Positions 23,054-32,282 of a stretch of 39,523 nt of DNA are shown here, in pieces. The translations under genes and the position numbers were made by a program. Source of the stretch: Verrucomicrobiota bacterium (lineage in GTDB: Bacteria; Verrucomicrobiota; Verrucomicrobiia; Methylacidiphilales; Verrucolacustridaceae); contig RFMG01000247.1 in assembly GCA_009927835.1 (NCBI GenBank), forward strand, positions 1 through 39,523, given 5' to 3'. Within the stretch, counting starts at the first letter, position 1. The number at the start of each line of letters is the position of its first letter. A model generated the notes under the pieces. That model made no database searches. It saw only the letters and a program-made list of their open reading frames with translations, and was not told the origin of the DNA.

Positions 23054-24064
23054 GTGAAAAAGGATCAGCCACTCCCCATCCCCATCCGCCCGCGTCGTCT
23101 TCGCCGAACTTCCGGAATCCGAAGGCTGTTCTCTGAAACGGAAGTTGCCCCATCCCGCCTCATCGCTCCACTTTTCGTTGTCGATGGTCTGGGCAAGCCG
23201 GAACCCATTCCCAGCCTTCCGGGTCACTATCGTTTTCCTATTCCTGCCATCCTTCGGGAGGCTCACCGACTCGCCCGTCGCGGTGTCGGCGGGATCGCCA
23301 TCTTCCCATGCATTTCACAAAATCTTCGCACCCCTGATGCCAAGGAGGCCTTGAATCCAAAAGGTCTCATCTACCGAGCAATTCACGCTATCAAGAAGGA
23401 GTTCCCGCACCTACCCGTTTTTGCGGATGTTGCTCTGGATCCCTACACCTCGCACGGCCATGACGGACTCCTGAACCGCACCGGCAGTGACGTGGACAAC
23501 GATACAACGGTTCGCCTTCTGATGAAGCAGGCGGTTCTTCTGGCTGGGGCAGGCGCCGATTTTGTGGCCCCCTCCGATATGATGGACGGCCGGATTGGAT
23601 TGATTCGCGAGGCCCTCGACCAGGCAGCCTTCCCTGAGGTTGGGATTCTATCGTACGCCGCCAAGTTCGCCTCCTCCCTCTATGCCCCTTTCCGTGACGC
23701 CGTGGGAAGCTCCCGGTCGGCCGGCACCTCCGCCCTGGATAAGCGCGGATACCAGGCGGACCCGGGGAATCGCCGAGCCATTCTCAGGGATGCTCTTTTG
23801 GATGAAAGGGAGGGTGCCGATCTCCTCATGGTCAAACCAGCAGGACCCTATCTGGATATTGTCCGTGATCTTCGTGAGAGTACCCGACTCCCACTCGCCG
23901 CCTATCAGGTCTCCGGGGAATACTCCCAGATCCATGCGGCGGCACAAAAAGGGTGGGTCGATCTAAGGAAAGCCAGAGACGAGTCCTTGCTCTCCATCCG
24001 CCGGGCCGGTGCCGATCTCATCTTCACCTATTTCGCCCAAGATATCGAGAGGGTCAGGTTGTAG
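23054..24064 (+). CDS. hemB: Delta-aminolevulinic acid dehydratase (porphobilinogen synthase)
   Basis: Condenses two 5-aminolevulinates to porphobilinogen. The active-site lysines are Lys204 (YAAKFAS) and Lys261 (LMVKPAGPYLDIV). The metal-site segment reads DVALDPYTSHGHDG (125-138), with no cysteines where zinc enzymes have three, so this is the Asp/Mg2+-type enzyme. The start is GTG 23054; an ATG at 23041 is out of frame. It feeds hemC, which lies in the other haem operon 11 kb away on the opposite strand. hemL is not in the window. Confidence 0.96.
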   Translation: MKKDQPLPIPIRPRRLRRTSGIRRLFSETEVAPSRLIAPLFVVDGLGKPEPIPSLPGHYRFPIPAILREAHRLARRGVGGIAIFPCISQNLRTPDAKEALNPKGLIYRAIHAIKKEFPHLPVFADVALDPYTSHGHDGLLNRTGSDVDNDTTVRLLMKQAVLLAGAGADFVAPSDMMDGRIGLIREALDQAAFPEVGILSYAAKFASSLYAPFRDAVGSSRSAGTSALDKRGYQADPGNRRAILRDALLDEREGADLLMVKPAGPYLDIVRDLRESTRLPLAAYQVSGEYSQIHAAAQKGWVDLRKARDESLLSIRRAGADLIFTYFAQDIERVRL

Positions 24065-24097
24065 ACATACGACGGGTCAAAACATGAGGGTGAGAGC

Positions 24098-25174
24098 TCA
24101 GTTTTCCACCGCCTCAAAATACTTGCTGTCCAGATTCTGGAATACGCCGTCTTCCTTCATGCGGAGCAGGGACTGGTTGATCGGTTGTCGCAGTGGGCTT
24201 CCGAGCGGCATCGCCATTCCGATGCTTCCCTTTTCGAAAATCGATCCGACCTCGCCGACTGGCAACTCAGGGTGTTTTCGGTCAAAATATCGCAACGCAA
24301 AGGTATCAAACACGATGGCCGTTACTTTTCGGCTAACCAAGTCACGGGCGGCCAAATCGAGATCTTTGTAAGGCACAGGGACCAAGCTGTATTTTTGGGC
24401 GGCTTTCTCCGATACGGTTCCCTGAACAACTCCCACCGGCTGGCCCATGAGATCGGAAATGCCGTGAACGGTTCCCCGTAGCTTGTTGGCCGTCATGACC
24501 GAGGTAATCGTGGAAGTGATGTAAGCCACTACAGCCACACCGCCCGCGAGCCATAAGGCAGCCAAAATCTTCCCCCAAGGGCCCGGTATGCCGCGATGGG
24601 TTGCCTTTCCGGCCATACAGATCGACATCACGTGATAAAGGCAGTCGGCAAAACCGGAAAAATATTCACGAGGGTACTGAGGGTTGGTTTTCCACTCAAA
24701 GAGCAGGAGGAGATGAGTCAAAAGCAAAATGATGCCTGCCGCCGAGATCAGGATCTTGATATGCCCCCCTTCTAACAAACCTTTCCAAAGCTTGGCGAGG
24801 GTGTGCTGTCGCTCGGTATTCAACATCAGTTGAAGACCTGATTCGTGAAAAGGCTGGCTGAAATCGAAAACCTTCAAACGTTCACTGGTTATGTAAAAAG
24901 GGCCGACGGCTACATCCAACTCTCCTGCGCGAACCTTCTGCAGAACATCCTCCGCGTTTGGTGAAATGCTGTACGAACACCTCCATCCGTGATCCTCCAT
25001 GATCCGTTCCCACATTTCGACGCAAAGACCTCCAACCCCCGAAGTTGTTTGAAAAACAAAAGGCTCCTCCAGGAAAACTCCCACCCGTATTTCTTTTGGA
25101 GCCGGTGTCTGGCTGTGGCCCGCCCCTGATACTACAAAAAGACCCACCAACAAAAGAAAGGGCCGCAACGACAT
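24098..25174 (-). CDS. Ionotropic glutamate receptor-like ligand-gated channel
   Basis: A 358-residue protein with the GluR0-type order. Signal peptide (1-22); ligand-binding lobe S1 (about 27-120) with Arg99 in ITSERLKVFDFSQPF; a membrane helix (about 139-160); re-entrant pore loop (about 178-200); a third helix with YITSTITSVMTANKL (218-232), matching the SYTANLAAF-type signature; then lobe S2 (about 236-345) with Asp290 as likely ligand contact. It should be a tetrameric, amino-acid-gated channel in the cytoplasmic membrane. The pore loop reads MAGKATH where GluR0 has TTVGYGD, so it should not be a classical K+ filter. The ATG 25174 follows GGAAG. The gene is alone and divergent from the next. 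Confidence 0.88.
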   Translation of the reverse strand: MSLRPFLLLVGLFVVSGAGHSQTPAPKEIRVGVFLEEPFVFQTTSGVGGLCVEMWERIMEDHGWRCSYSISPNAEDVLQKVRAGELDVAVGPFYITSERLKVFDFSQPFHESGLQLMLNTERQHTLAKLWKGLLEGGHIKILISAAGIILLLTHLLLLFEWKTNPQYPREYFSGFADCLYHVMSICMAGKATHRGIPGPWGKILAALWLAGGVAVVAYITSTITSVMTANKLRGTVHGISDLMGQPVGVVQGTVSEKAAQKYSLVPVPYKDLDLAARDLVSRKVTAIVFDTFALRYFDRKHPELPVGEVGSIFEKGSIGMAMPLGSPLRQPINQSLLRMKEDGVFQNLDSKYFEAVEN

Positions 25175-25332
25175 GCTTCCATCATCTTTTTTCCGGTGAA
25201 TGAATTCAAGAGGATATCCGCCCAACTCCGGTCCGGGAAAAGGAGAATACTGGTTTTCACCCCAGATGCTGGTGGTGGCACCATGCCTTTCGCATTTCTT
25301 TCCTTCCGGCCCTCGCGCCTTACAGTCAAAAG

Positions 25333-25869
25333 ATGCCTATCGAGTCCAAGGATCAGCTGATCGAGGTTAAGGTTCAGACTCTCCAGCAAATCTTCAACTC
25401 GATGGATCCATCCCCCTTCCACGAGCGTGATTTGGATCGCGAGGCGGAGGAGTTCATCGTCAGCTGGGCCAAGGAGCACTCCTCCCGCAAACCCTACAAG
25501 CTGATCGTTCATCTGGGTCAAAGCACGGATCAGCCGGATAGCGTCCGGATTCTAACTGAATCGATCCGAAACTATTTCTCCTACCGTGCGGAAATGAACC
25601 GTCGCGAGCTCAAGCAACTCCTCCACTACGGCTGGATCAGTCTCATCATTGCCACCGTATTTTTGGGCTTTTGCGTGACCATCGCACAAACCGTTGATCC
25701 GGATTTAGGACGGTTCCGCCCCATCCTGCGGGAAGGGCTCATCATTATTGGCTGGGTTGCCATGTGGCGCCCCCTCGATGTCTACCTGTACCGATGGTGG
25801 CCGGTCCATCGGTTGGGGCGGATTTACCGTGGCTTGAGCAAGATGCCGATCGAGATTCGTACATCCTAA
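25333..25869 (+). CDS. Conserved hypothetical membrane protein (two helices)
   Basis: A 178-residue protein with a soluble N-terminal half (about 1-95, rich in charged helices, REAEEFIVSWAKEHSSRKPY) and two membrane helices (about 100-118 and 130-147). The closing motif EGLIIIGWVAMWRPLDVYLY recurs in a conserved hypothetical family known from proteobacteria and others. Function unknown. It is preceded by a gap of 158 bases shared with the divergent glutamate-receptor-like gene. Confidence 0.82.
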   Translation: MPIESKDQLIEVKVQTLQQIFNSMDPSPFHERDLDREAEEFIVSWAKEHSSRKPYKLIVHLGQSTDQPDSVRILTESIRNYFSYRAEMNRRELKQLLHYGWISLIIATVFLGFCVTIAQTVDPDLGRFRPILREGLIIIGWVAMWRPLDVYLYRWWPVHRLGRIYRGLSKMPIEIRTS

Positions 25870-25917
25870 TGCTGTCGGCGGACAAGGGTTGTTATTTTCC
25901 AGGAAAAACGTGTTTTG

Positions 25918-26253
25918 CTAGTTCACCGACTGAGAAAAACGTAAGATCCCCTTTTCCGCATCATAATTCAGAATTCGTGTCTTTCCTGTTTTTTTATTCG
26001 TCACGCTGACCATTGCCGTGTTCCCGCTTTGGTTCACTGCGGAAACCACTTCCTCATCTCGGGCCACATTGGAGGTCCATCGGGTAATTCCATTGGTCCC
26101 CACACCCGCAATTCGGTGCTCATCCTTTTTAATGACGATGGTAGGTCCCTTTTCTGCGGCAGAAACAAACGCTAGGCCACTGAATAGAGCCAAAAGAATC
26201 AAGGTGAAGACCTTCCACCTGAAGCTGACGCCCTCCACAGGTTTTCTCGCCAT
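25918..26253 (-). CDS. Small secreted hypothetical protein (111 aa)
   Basis: A signal peptide (FTLILLALFSGLAFVSA) precedes about 75 residues of polar sequence with no recognised motif. The ATG at 26253 lies 7 bases past the nuoH stop, making this the last gene of the nuoH unit; a TTG at 26274 would overlap nuoH. Function unknown. It is convergent with the upstream conserved membrane protein gene, with 48 bases between stops. Confidence 0.65.
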   Translation of the reverse strand: MARKPVEGVSFRWKVFTLILLALFSGLAFVSAAEKGPTIVIKKDEHRIAGVGTNGITRWTSNVARDEEVVSAVNQSGNTAMVSVTNKKTGKTRILNYDAEKGILRFSQSVN

Positions 26254-26260
26254 CTCCCAA

Positions 26261-27475
26261 TCAAGCTCTTGCAAGAACGAGCGCGGCCACGAGAAAGATA
26301 TTCACAAACGCCATCGGAATGAACACCTTCCAGCCAAGATTCATCAGTTGGTCGTATTTAAAGCGAGGGATCGTCCAGCGAATCACAATAAAGAAACCGA
26401 TAAAAACCAGGATTTTCGCCAAAAACACCCCAACAGAAACAAAACCGAACCACCACGGCATCCCCTGCCCCGCCAACCAGGCAGGCAGCGCCCATCCAAA
26501 AACGGATTGTGGCATGGGTAGCCCGTTCAACCAAGGCAACGGAAGACTCCATCCACCTAGGAATAGAGTCACCATGATGGCCGAGGCCGATATCATAGCC
26601 GCATATTCCCCGAGGAAAAAGAGGGCAAAACGCATGCCCGAGTATTCGGTGTGATATCCTCCTACCAATTCTGTTTCCGCCTCGGGCAAGTCGAACGGAA
26701 GCCGGTTCGTCTCCGCAAATGCTGCAACAAGAAACACCAAAAACGAAAAGGCCAGACATAGGCCGGTCAATACCCCCACAACACCTCCGCGAAGGTGGGG
26801 CAATGCCAGCCATCCGTTTTGGACCTGATACTCCACGATTTTTCCAAGGTTCAGCTGTTGTGTAACCAGAAAAACCGGAACCACCGATGCCCCCATCGCA
26901 ATTTCGTACGAAATCATCTGGGCGGAAGAGCGGATGCCACCGAGGAACGGATACTTCGAGTTGGAGGCCCATCCCGCCAAAATAATTCCGTACACGCTGA
27001 GGGAAATGACAGCAAAAACAAAAAGGAGGCCAACATCCAGGTTCGCCACAACTCCGCTGATCTGAAACGCCTGCACGGTGGCCTCATCCCAGTGAAGAAA
27101 TCCGGCAATCCACTCCGCAATCGGGCGAAGGTCGAAGCCGGGGCTGAACGGGATGACTGCCACCGTCACCAGGGCAGGAACCATGGCCAAAATGGGCGCC
27201 AAGTTGAAATAGATACGGTTCACACTCGCGGGAACAAACTGCTCTTTAAGCAAAAACTTCGCTGCGTCTGCCAATCCCTGTCCTAAACCGAAGATGCGAA
27301 TGTTGGTGAAGGGTATTCCGACCCGATTCGGCCCGCGGCGATCCTGAATCCAGGCACTGAGACGTCTCTCCGCCGTCACGCTCCCAGGGACCATGGTTAA
27401 AACGACCAAGGCGACGGCAACTGCCTTTACTGCCGAAAATGCGAGAAAGACAAGGTCAGGAGCGTGAAGAATCAT
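26261..27475 (-). CDS. nuoH: NADH-quinone oxidoreductase subunit H
   Basis: The eight-helix membrane subunit of complex I that forms part of the quinone chamber and connects the peripheral arm to the pumps. Hallmarks: ERRLSAWIQDRRGPNRVG, GLADAAKFLLKEQFVPA, GWASNSKYPFLGGIRSSAQMISYEIA, AAFAETNRLPFDLPEAETELVGGYHTEYSG (read as consecutive parts) and RWTIPRFKYDQLMNLGWK. 404 residues, somewhat longer than E. coli NuoH (325), with added segments near 120-145 and around 300-335. Normally placed between nuoG and nuoI; here it is behind ppc, 47 bases downstream. Confidence 0.97.
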   Translation of the reverse strand: MILHAPDLVFLAFSAVKAVAVALVVLTMVPGSVTAERRLSAWIQDRRGPNRVGIPFTNIRIFGLGQGLADAAKFLLKEQFVPASVNRIYFNLAPILAMVPALVTVAVIPFSPGFDLRPIAEWIAGFLHWDEATVQAFQISGVVANLDVGLLFVFAVISLSVYGIILAGWASNSKYPFLGGIRSSAQMISYEIAMGASVVPVFLVTQQLNLGKIVEYQVQNGWLALPHLRGGVVGVLTGLCLAFSFLVFLVAAFAETNRLPFDLPEAETELVGGYHTEYSGMRFALFFLGEYAAMISASAIMVTLFLGGWSLPLPWLNGLPMPQSVFGWALPAWLAGQGMPWWFGFVSVGVFLAKILVFIGFFIVIRWTIPRFKYDQLMNLGWKVFIPMAFVNIFLVAALVLARA

Positions 27476-27522
27476 GTCCGTAGGCTATCCTGCAGAGCTC
27501 GCACGCCAAGTCAGCTTTCCGA

Positions 27523-30390
27523 TTATCCGGTGGTTCGAAGTCCTGCCGCAATCGCTGCAATCGTCTGGCGAAGCTCACCCAAAAGGAGCTCCCCATCCCC
27601 TGATCCACTTTCCTCCAAACGTCTCCACTTTCCCAGCAACTCCACCTGCCACTGGTGCAGGGCTCGAAGAGGTCGGACTCTTCGCTCCACAGTGAAACGG
27701 AAACGGGGGCGTCTCTTGGCCAAGGAATCCGGAAAAAGCTCCGACAATCCGTTTTTAACAGCTGTAAATTCCTTTTCCAGATGAACCAGGATTCGTTTCC
27801 GGAGTTTTGGATCCTGGACAAGCTCCGCATACCAACGGCCGACCTCCAGATCGGCGCTGGCCAAGCCACTTTCAAGATTGTTGAAGACATAACGGGCGAA
27901 AGGCCACTCCCTGACATGTTCACGCAGCGACCGGAAAAGTTTGGGGTGATCTTGGGCTAGCTCTTGCAGGGCACTTCCTGCCCCGTACCAGCCGGGAAGA
28001 AAGAATCGTGCCTGGGACCAGCTGAAAACCCAAGGGATCGCCCGCAGATCGGCCCATCCTGCGCTTCCCGTCCGACGGGAGGGGCGGGAACCAATCGTGC
28101 TTCTCTCCACGACGTCGATCGGGGTGGCTTGGCGAAAAAAGTCGAGAAACCCGGGTTGCTCTATCAGAGCCCGATACGCCTTTGTGCTGGCTTCAGACAA
28201 AACTTCAAATACCTCGGCCATTTTTGGCTCGTCCTCCTTCGCACTATGGAGCGACAGCGAGCTCAGTGCGGTTCCAGCCAAAAGAAGTTCCAGGTTGTAA
28301 GCGGCAGTGGCGACGGTGCCGTATTTTTGGCCAATCACCTCTCCTTGTTCAGTGACCCTCAAATCCCCCGTCAATGTTCCCCTCGGAAGCGCCTCCAGAA
28401 AACGGTGGGTGGGCCCCGCTCCCCGACTCACAGTCCCGCCCCGCCCATGGAAAAAACGGGCGGATACCCCCTGCTCTTTCGCTGCATTTTGGATGTCACG
28501 CTGCCCGCGGTGAAGGGCCCACTGACTGGCCAAAATCCCTGCATCCTTGTTGCTATCGCTATACCCGATCATCACACGCAGTACGGGTGGGGGTTGCACC
28601 GGCAAAACGACAGCACCCTCCCCTGGATCCACAAGGGCAACACGCTTGCGCAGTGCCATGTGAGCCTCCTGTTGAGCCAAGACCTTGATCGTCTTTTGGG
28701 TGACGGGGTGCTGAAGGAACTCGGTGACGACCCGGGGTGCGGCCTGGAGGTCTGCCAAGGTTTCAAACAGCGGCGTGATTGGCAAAGGGCAGACTTCGGA
28801 TCCATCCTCGCCCGGTCTTGCCAAACCTGCCGCCCTGGAAAAGACATGGATCGCAAGCAGGTCGGACACATCGCGGGTCATGCTGATGATGGAGAGCCCC
28901 AAACCGTCAATCCCGTGTACTCTGCCGTGACGGGCCAATGTTTGATAGGTTCCAATCACCTCCTTGGCGGCGGGTCCCGCCGTCAAAGCCTCCTCTGTGG
29001 TCCAAGGAACTCTTTCTAACCAGCTTTCCAAAAGGGCCCTTCTCTCGCTCTCGGGACGGCTGCGGTAGGGCACTTTCGAAGCCCCCTTGGAAAGGGCCTC
29101 CAACTCCTCAATCGCCTCGTCATGACGTGCGCTGTTTTGACGGATATCCAGCGCGGCCAGGTGGAAACCGAAGACTTCCACAATGCGGATCACGGGATCA
29201 ACTTCGGCGGCAGCCAAACGGCTCGCTCCGACCGCGATCAGGGAACGCCTCACGACGCCTAAATCCAAAATCAGATCCTCGGGTTGAGCATAACCCTGGG
29301 TTCCCTCCACCGTTCCCGGCAGATAGTTCCGCATAAGAAGAACCGCCTCACGCCAAGGCTCCTCTTGATAAATTCCAACCAAAGACTGGATTTTCGGATC
29401 CACCCTCTTCCTCCAGTCCCCAATCCACCGTTCCAGCTCAGGGGGGATGCCATGATACTTGCGGGAAAGAGTCAGTCGCGAAGCCAACCTTTCAAGTGAG
29501 TTTCCAAGAAGTCGCAGCGAGGCCTCTCGATACTGCAGGAGACTGAACTCCGTTGTTTCAGGGGTGACAAGCGGATGGCCATCCCGGTCCCCACCCACCC
29601 ACGTCCCAAAGGAAAGTTGTGGCCGAACGGCTGGATGAATCGGACCACCCTTCCCCAAACCGGCCAATACCCACGCATCCTGCAATCTTCGGTCGGTCTC
29701 CGCAATCGACTGGGCCATGGATCCGGCCAGACAGTGGATCACGCCCTCCCGCTCCATATCGACCGTCGGTCTCTGGGTCCGGACCTCCTCCGTTCTCCAC
29801 CATCGCTCCAGAACCACCTTTAACTTGGATCGGCGATCCCTCTCCCCGGGATGGTTTTCCCCATATCGGGAGCGTTCGACCAGGATTCCGTAAATCTCCT
29901 GCATGCAGGCCAAAACCGAGCGACGTCTTGCCTCCGTGGGATGGGCGGTCAGGACAGGCTCGACCCGTAAGGTTGGCAAATCGGCTTGAAGGGCATCGGC
30001 ATCGACTCCTTCGGCCCGCAGGATACGCAAAGCCTGTGCCCACGACCCTGGCTCATGGGCGGGTCCATTGATCGCCTCATTCATGCCTCGCATGGCGGCC
30101 GCCGTAGCCTCTTCCGCCACATTCAGAAGTCCAAAGGCGATGGAGTAAGCACGGGTTACCTTTCCCTTTCCGATCGGTGGCAAATCTCCGGATGCCCCAT
30201 GACGGAAAGGCAGGGCCTTTTCAATCTTCTCCTCCCCTAACTCGGACAGAAGCTCCTGAAAGGCTCCCATCAGCCAGCCCAGATCTTTTTCCACCTTGGC
30301 AAAGCCCAGCGACAGCCGTTTCTGGTACGGCAATTTGGCCTTCCCAAGCGTGGCCCGTCTTTCCGGGCGTTTGCGTTTTGCCGGTTTCAT
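27523..30390 (-). CDS. ppc: Phosphoenolpyruvate carboxylase
   Basis: Carboxylates PEP to oxaloacetate, replenishing the TCA cycle. 955 residues. Key motifs: VLTAHPTEARRR with catalytic His150, FGTWVGGDRDGHPLVT, GYSDSNKDAG, FHGRGGTVSRGAGP, and a C-terminal GLRTTG (family consensus GLRNTG). The ATG has AAGG eight bases upstream. It lies 12 bases behind the Fe-S carrier gene and 47 before nuoH. Presence inside a nuo cluster is unusual. Confidence 0.97.
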   Translation of the reverse strand: MKPAKRKRPERRATLGKAKLPYQKRLSLGFAKVEKDLGWLMGAFQELLSELGEEKIEKALPFRHGASGDLPPIGKGKVTRAYSIAFGLLNVAEEATAAAMRGMNEAINGPAHEPGSWAQALRILRAEGVDADALQADLPTLRVEPVLTAHPTEARRRSVLACMQEIYGILVERSRYGENHPGERDRRSKLKVVLERWWRTEEVRTQRPTVDMEREGVIHCLAGSMAQSIAETDRRLQDAWVLAGLGKGGPIHPAVRPQLSFGTWVGGDRDGHPLVTPETTEFSLLQYREASLRLLGNSLERLASRLTLSRKYHGIPPELERWIGDWRKRVDPKIQSLVGIYQEEPWREAVLLMRNYLPGTVEGTQGYAQPEDLILDLGVVRRSLIAVGASRLAAAEVDPVIRIVEVFGFHLAALDIRQNSARHDEAIEELEALSKGASKVPYRSRPESERRALLESWLERVPWTTEEALTAGPAAKEVIGTYQTLARHGRVHGIDGLGLSIISMTRDVSDLLAIHVFSRAAGLARPGEDGSEVCPLPITPLFETLADLQAAPRVVTEFLQHPVTQKTIKVLAQQEAHMALRKRVALVDPGEGAVVLPVQPPPVLRVMIGYSDSNKDAGILASQWALHRGQRDIQNAAKEQGVSARFFHGRGGTVSRGAGPTHRFLEALPRGTLTGDLRVTEQGEVIGQKYGTVATAAYNLELLLAGTALSSLSLHSAKEDEPKMAEVFEVLSEASTKAYRALIEQPGFLDFFRQATPIDVVERSTIGSRPSRRTGSAGWADLRAIPWVFSWSQARFFLPGWYGAGSALQELAQDHPKLFRSLREHVREWPFARYVFNNLESGLASADLEVGRWYAELVQDPKLRKRILVHLEKEFTAVKNGLSELFPDSLAKRRPRFRFTVERRVRPLRALHQWQVELLGKWRRLEESGSGDGELLLGELRQTIAAIAAGLRTTG

Positions 30391-30402
30391 CCCGCACCCT
30401 TG

Positions 30403-30783
30403 TTACGTGCTGAAACTATCCCCGCAAGAACAGGTCGCGCGCGCATTGGGATTCGTAACACGGAATCCACCCTTCAAAAGGTCGGTGCTAAAATCCACCT
30501 CCGAGCCGCTGATAAAAACCGCGCTCTTGGGGTCGACGGAGATTCTTACCCCCCGGCTCTCCACCAGGATATCTCGCGGCCCCGCCCCGGCAACCAACTC
30601 CATCTGGTACTGAAGTCCGCTGCAACCCCCGCCCACAACGGAAACCTTCAGCGCCCCCTCCGCATACTCCTTCTTTTTTAACAGGCCCTGCAGATGAGCC
30701 GCCGCCTCCTCCGACAGGCGGACGAGCTTTTCCGTCCCAATTTTCGGCCCGGCAGGGGCGCCGGAAGGGGCTGGATCGATCAT
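30403..30783 (-). CDS. A-type iron-sulphur carrier (ErpA/IscA-like)
   Basis: 126 residues with the HesB/IscA fold and the three cluster-binding cysteines: Cys54 (GGGCSGLQY), Cys118 and Cys120 (TCSCGDSF). It delivers 4Fe-4S clusters to enzymes; ErpA, IscA and SufA cannot be separated by eye. Its place between nuoN and ppc suggests a role in loading clusters into complex I subunits such as NuoI in the same cluster, but that is inference. The N-terminal 15 residues are a flexible Pro/Ala tail. Confidence 0.94.
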   Translation of the reverse strand: MIDPAPSGAPAGPKIGTEKLVRLSEEAAAHLQGLLKKKEYAEGALKVSVVGGGCSGLQYQMELVAGAGPRDILVESRGVRISVDPKSAVFISGSEVDFSTDLLKGGFRVTNPNARATCSCGDSFST

Positions 30784-30824
30784 GGGTCGACTCTACGCTC
30801 GGCTCGCCTTACCGACCAGTCTGG

Positions 30825-32282
30825 TCACTTGCCCTGCAGATTTCCAGAGACCATCGGAGCCAGACTTTTTTCAACCAACCGTACCAAGGGTCTCGGCTGA
30901 AATCCGAGGATGAGCTGAGCCGCACCCGCCAGGAGCAGGATCCAAACCAGAAAGGATGGGAATCGCTGGGCCGGCACAACATCCGGCTCCCTTTCCCAGT
31001 ACATCGCCCGGATCGGAACCAGATAAAATCCCAACCCCACCACCGCCATGATCACCCCCACGACGAGTCCCGGAATTTCACCGGCACTCCAGAGCGCGGT
31101 GAATACGGAGAGTTTGGCGGAAAAGCCCAGGAGCGGGGGCAACCCCGCCATGGAAAGAAAACAAAGGGTCAGTCCCAGAGCGGGTCCGGGATCCCGCTGG
31201 GCCAGCCCGTCCAAATGACGCATATCCGCATTTCCATGCACACGCTCCAGCTCCTGGACAAAAATAAAAACGGGAAACGTGGCCAGCAGGTAGGCCCAAA
31301 GATATCCCGCCACGGTTCCCATCCCTGATTCCCCCCAGGTTCCAAGGGCCAGGAGCATGTATCCCGCATGGGCGATTCCCGAATACGCCAGATAGCGTTT
31401 CAGGTTTCTTTGGGGTAACGCGGCCAAGGTGCCCAGGGTCACCGTGGCGATCCCCATCGTGAGCAGGATCGGTCGAAAGACCCATCCCACCGAATCCAAG
31501 GCAAAGGCACCAAGACAAAAGATCCGAAGAAGAAGGACAAACCCCGCCGCCTTGGAGGCAATGGCCAGGAAAGCCGTGATGGGAGTGGGCGCACCCTCAT
31601 AGACGTCAGGCGCCCATGCATGAAAAGGAACAGCAGCGATCTTGAAGGCAAGCCCTGTCAGAATCAGGCCCACCGCAAACAGCAGAGCCGGACTGGCCGG
31701 ACGGCCCGCCTGTTCCAGGATGATCCGGCTGAACTCCGTGGATCCCGCCGTGGCATAAAGCCACGCGATCCCCATCACCAGAAATCCCGTGGAGAGACCC
31801 CCCATCACCAGCAGCTTCATCCCCGCTTCCAGGCTGGCAGCCCGGCTGCGGTGAAAAGCCGCCAGAAGATAGAGGGAAATGGCCACCAGCTCGAGTGCGA
31901 CAAAAATCGCCAAAAAATCACGTGCGCTGGCCAGAAGACAAAGACCCGCCGTCGAAAAAAATGGAAGCGCGAGAAATTCGGTGCGAACCACCTCCTCCCG
32001 TCCCATCGGATATCGCACCGAAATGAGCGTTACGCCGACAAGACACAAAACAAAAAACGGCTTGAAGACGAGCGAAAGCCCATCGGTGACAAAAAGGTTG
32101 GCCCACACCTCGGGCATCGGCTGGCCGGACTGCCATATGGTGAAAATAAAGAGGGCGATGCCCAGCAGGATCGACAACCTGGGCAACCATTCCTTTTTTC
32201 CCGGGGGAATCAACGCATCAGCCAAAATCAGGGTGACTCCCGTTAAAACCAGAAGCACCTCAGGGCAAAACCAACGGATCAT
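30825..32282 (-). CDS. nuoN: NADH-quinone oxidoreductase subunit N
   Basis: One of the three Mrp-antiporter-like proton-pumping subunits of the complex I membrane arm. 485 residues with about 14 helices. Recognisable: FVALELVAISLYLLAAFHRSRAASLEAG (the TM5 Glu and TM7 Lys region), FKIAAVPFHAWAPDVYEGAPTPITAFLA and AYSGIAHAGYMLL. The ATG at 32282 overlaps the nuoM stop (ATGA). The longer frame up to 32384 has no support. Confidence 0.96.
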   Translation of the reverse strand: MIRWFCPEVLLVLTGVTLILADALIPPGKKEWLPRLSILLGIALFIFTIWQSGQPMPEVWANLFVTDGLSLVFKPFFVLCLVGVTLISVRYPMGREEVVRTEFLALPFFSTAGLCLLASARDFLAIFVALELVAISLYLLAAFHRSRAASLEAGMKLLVMGGLSTGFLVMGIAWLYATAGSTEFSRIILEQAGRPASPALLFAVGLILTGLAFKIAAVPFHAWAPDVYEGAPTPITAFLAIASKAAGFVLLLRIFCLGAFALDSVGWVFRPILLTMGIATVTLGTLAALPQRNLKRYLAYSGIAHAGYMLLALGTWGESGMGTVAGYLWAYLLATFPVFIFVQELERVHGNADMRHLDGLAQRDPGPALGLTLCFLSMAGLPPLLGFSAKLSVFTALWSAGEIPGLVVGVIMAVVGLGFYLVPIRAMYWEREPDVVPAQRFPSFLVWILLLAGAAQLILGFQPRPLVRLVEKSLAPMVSGNLQGK

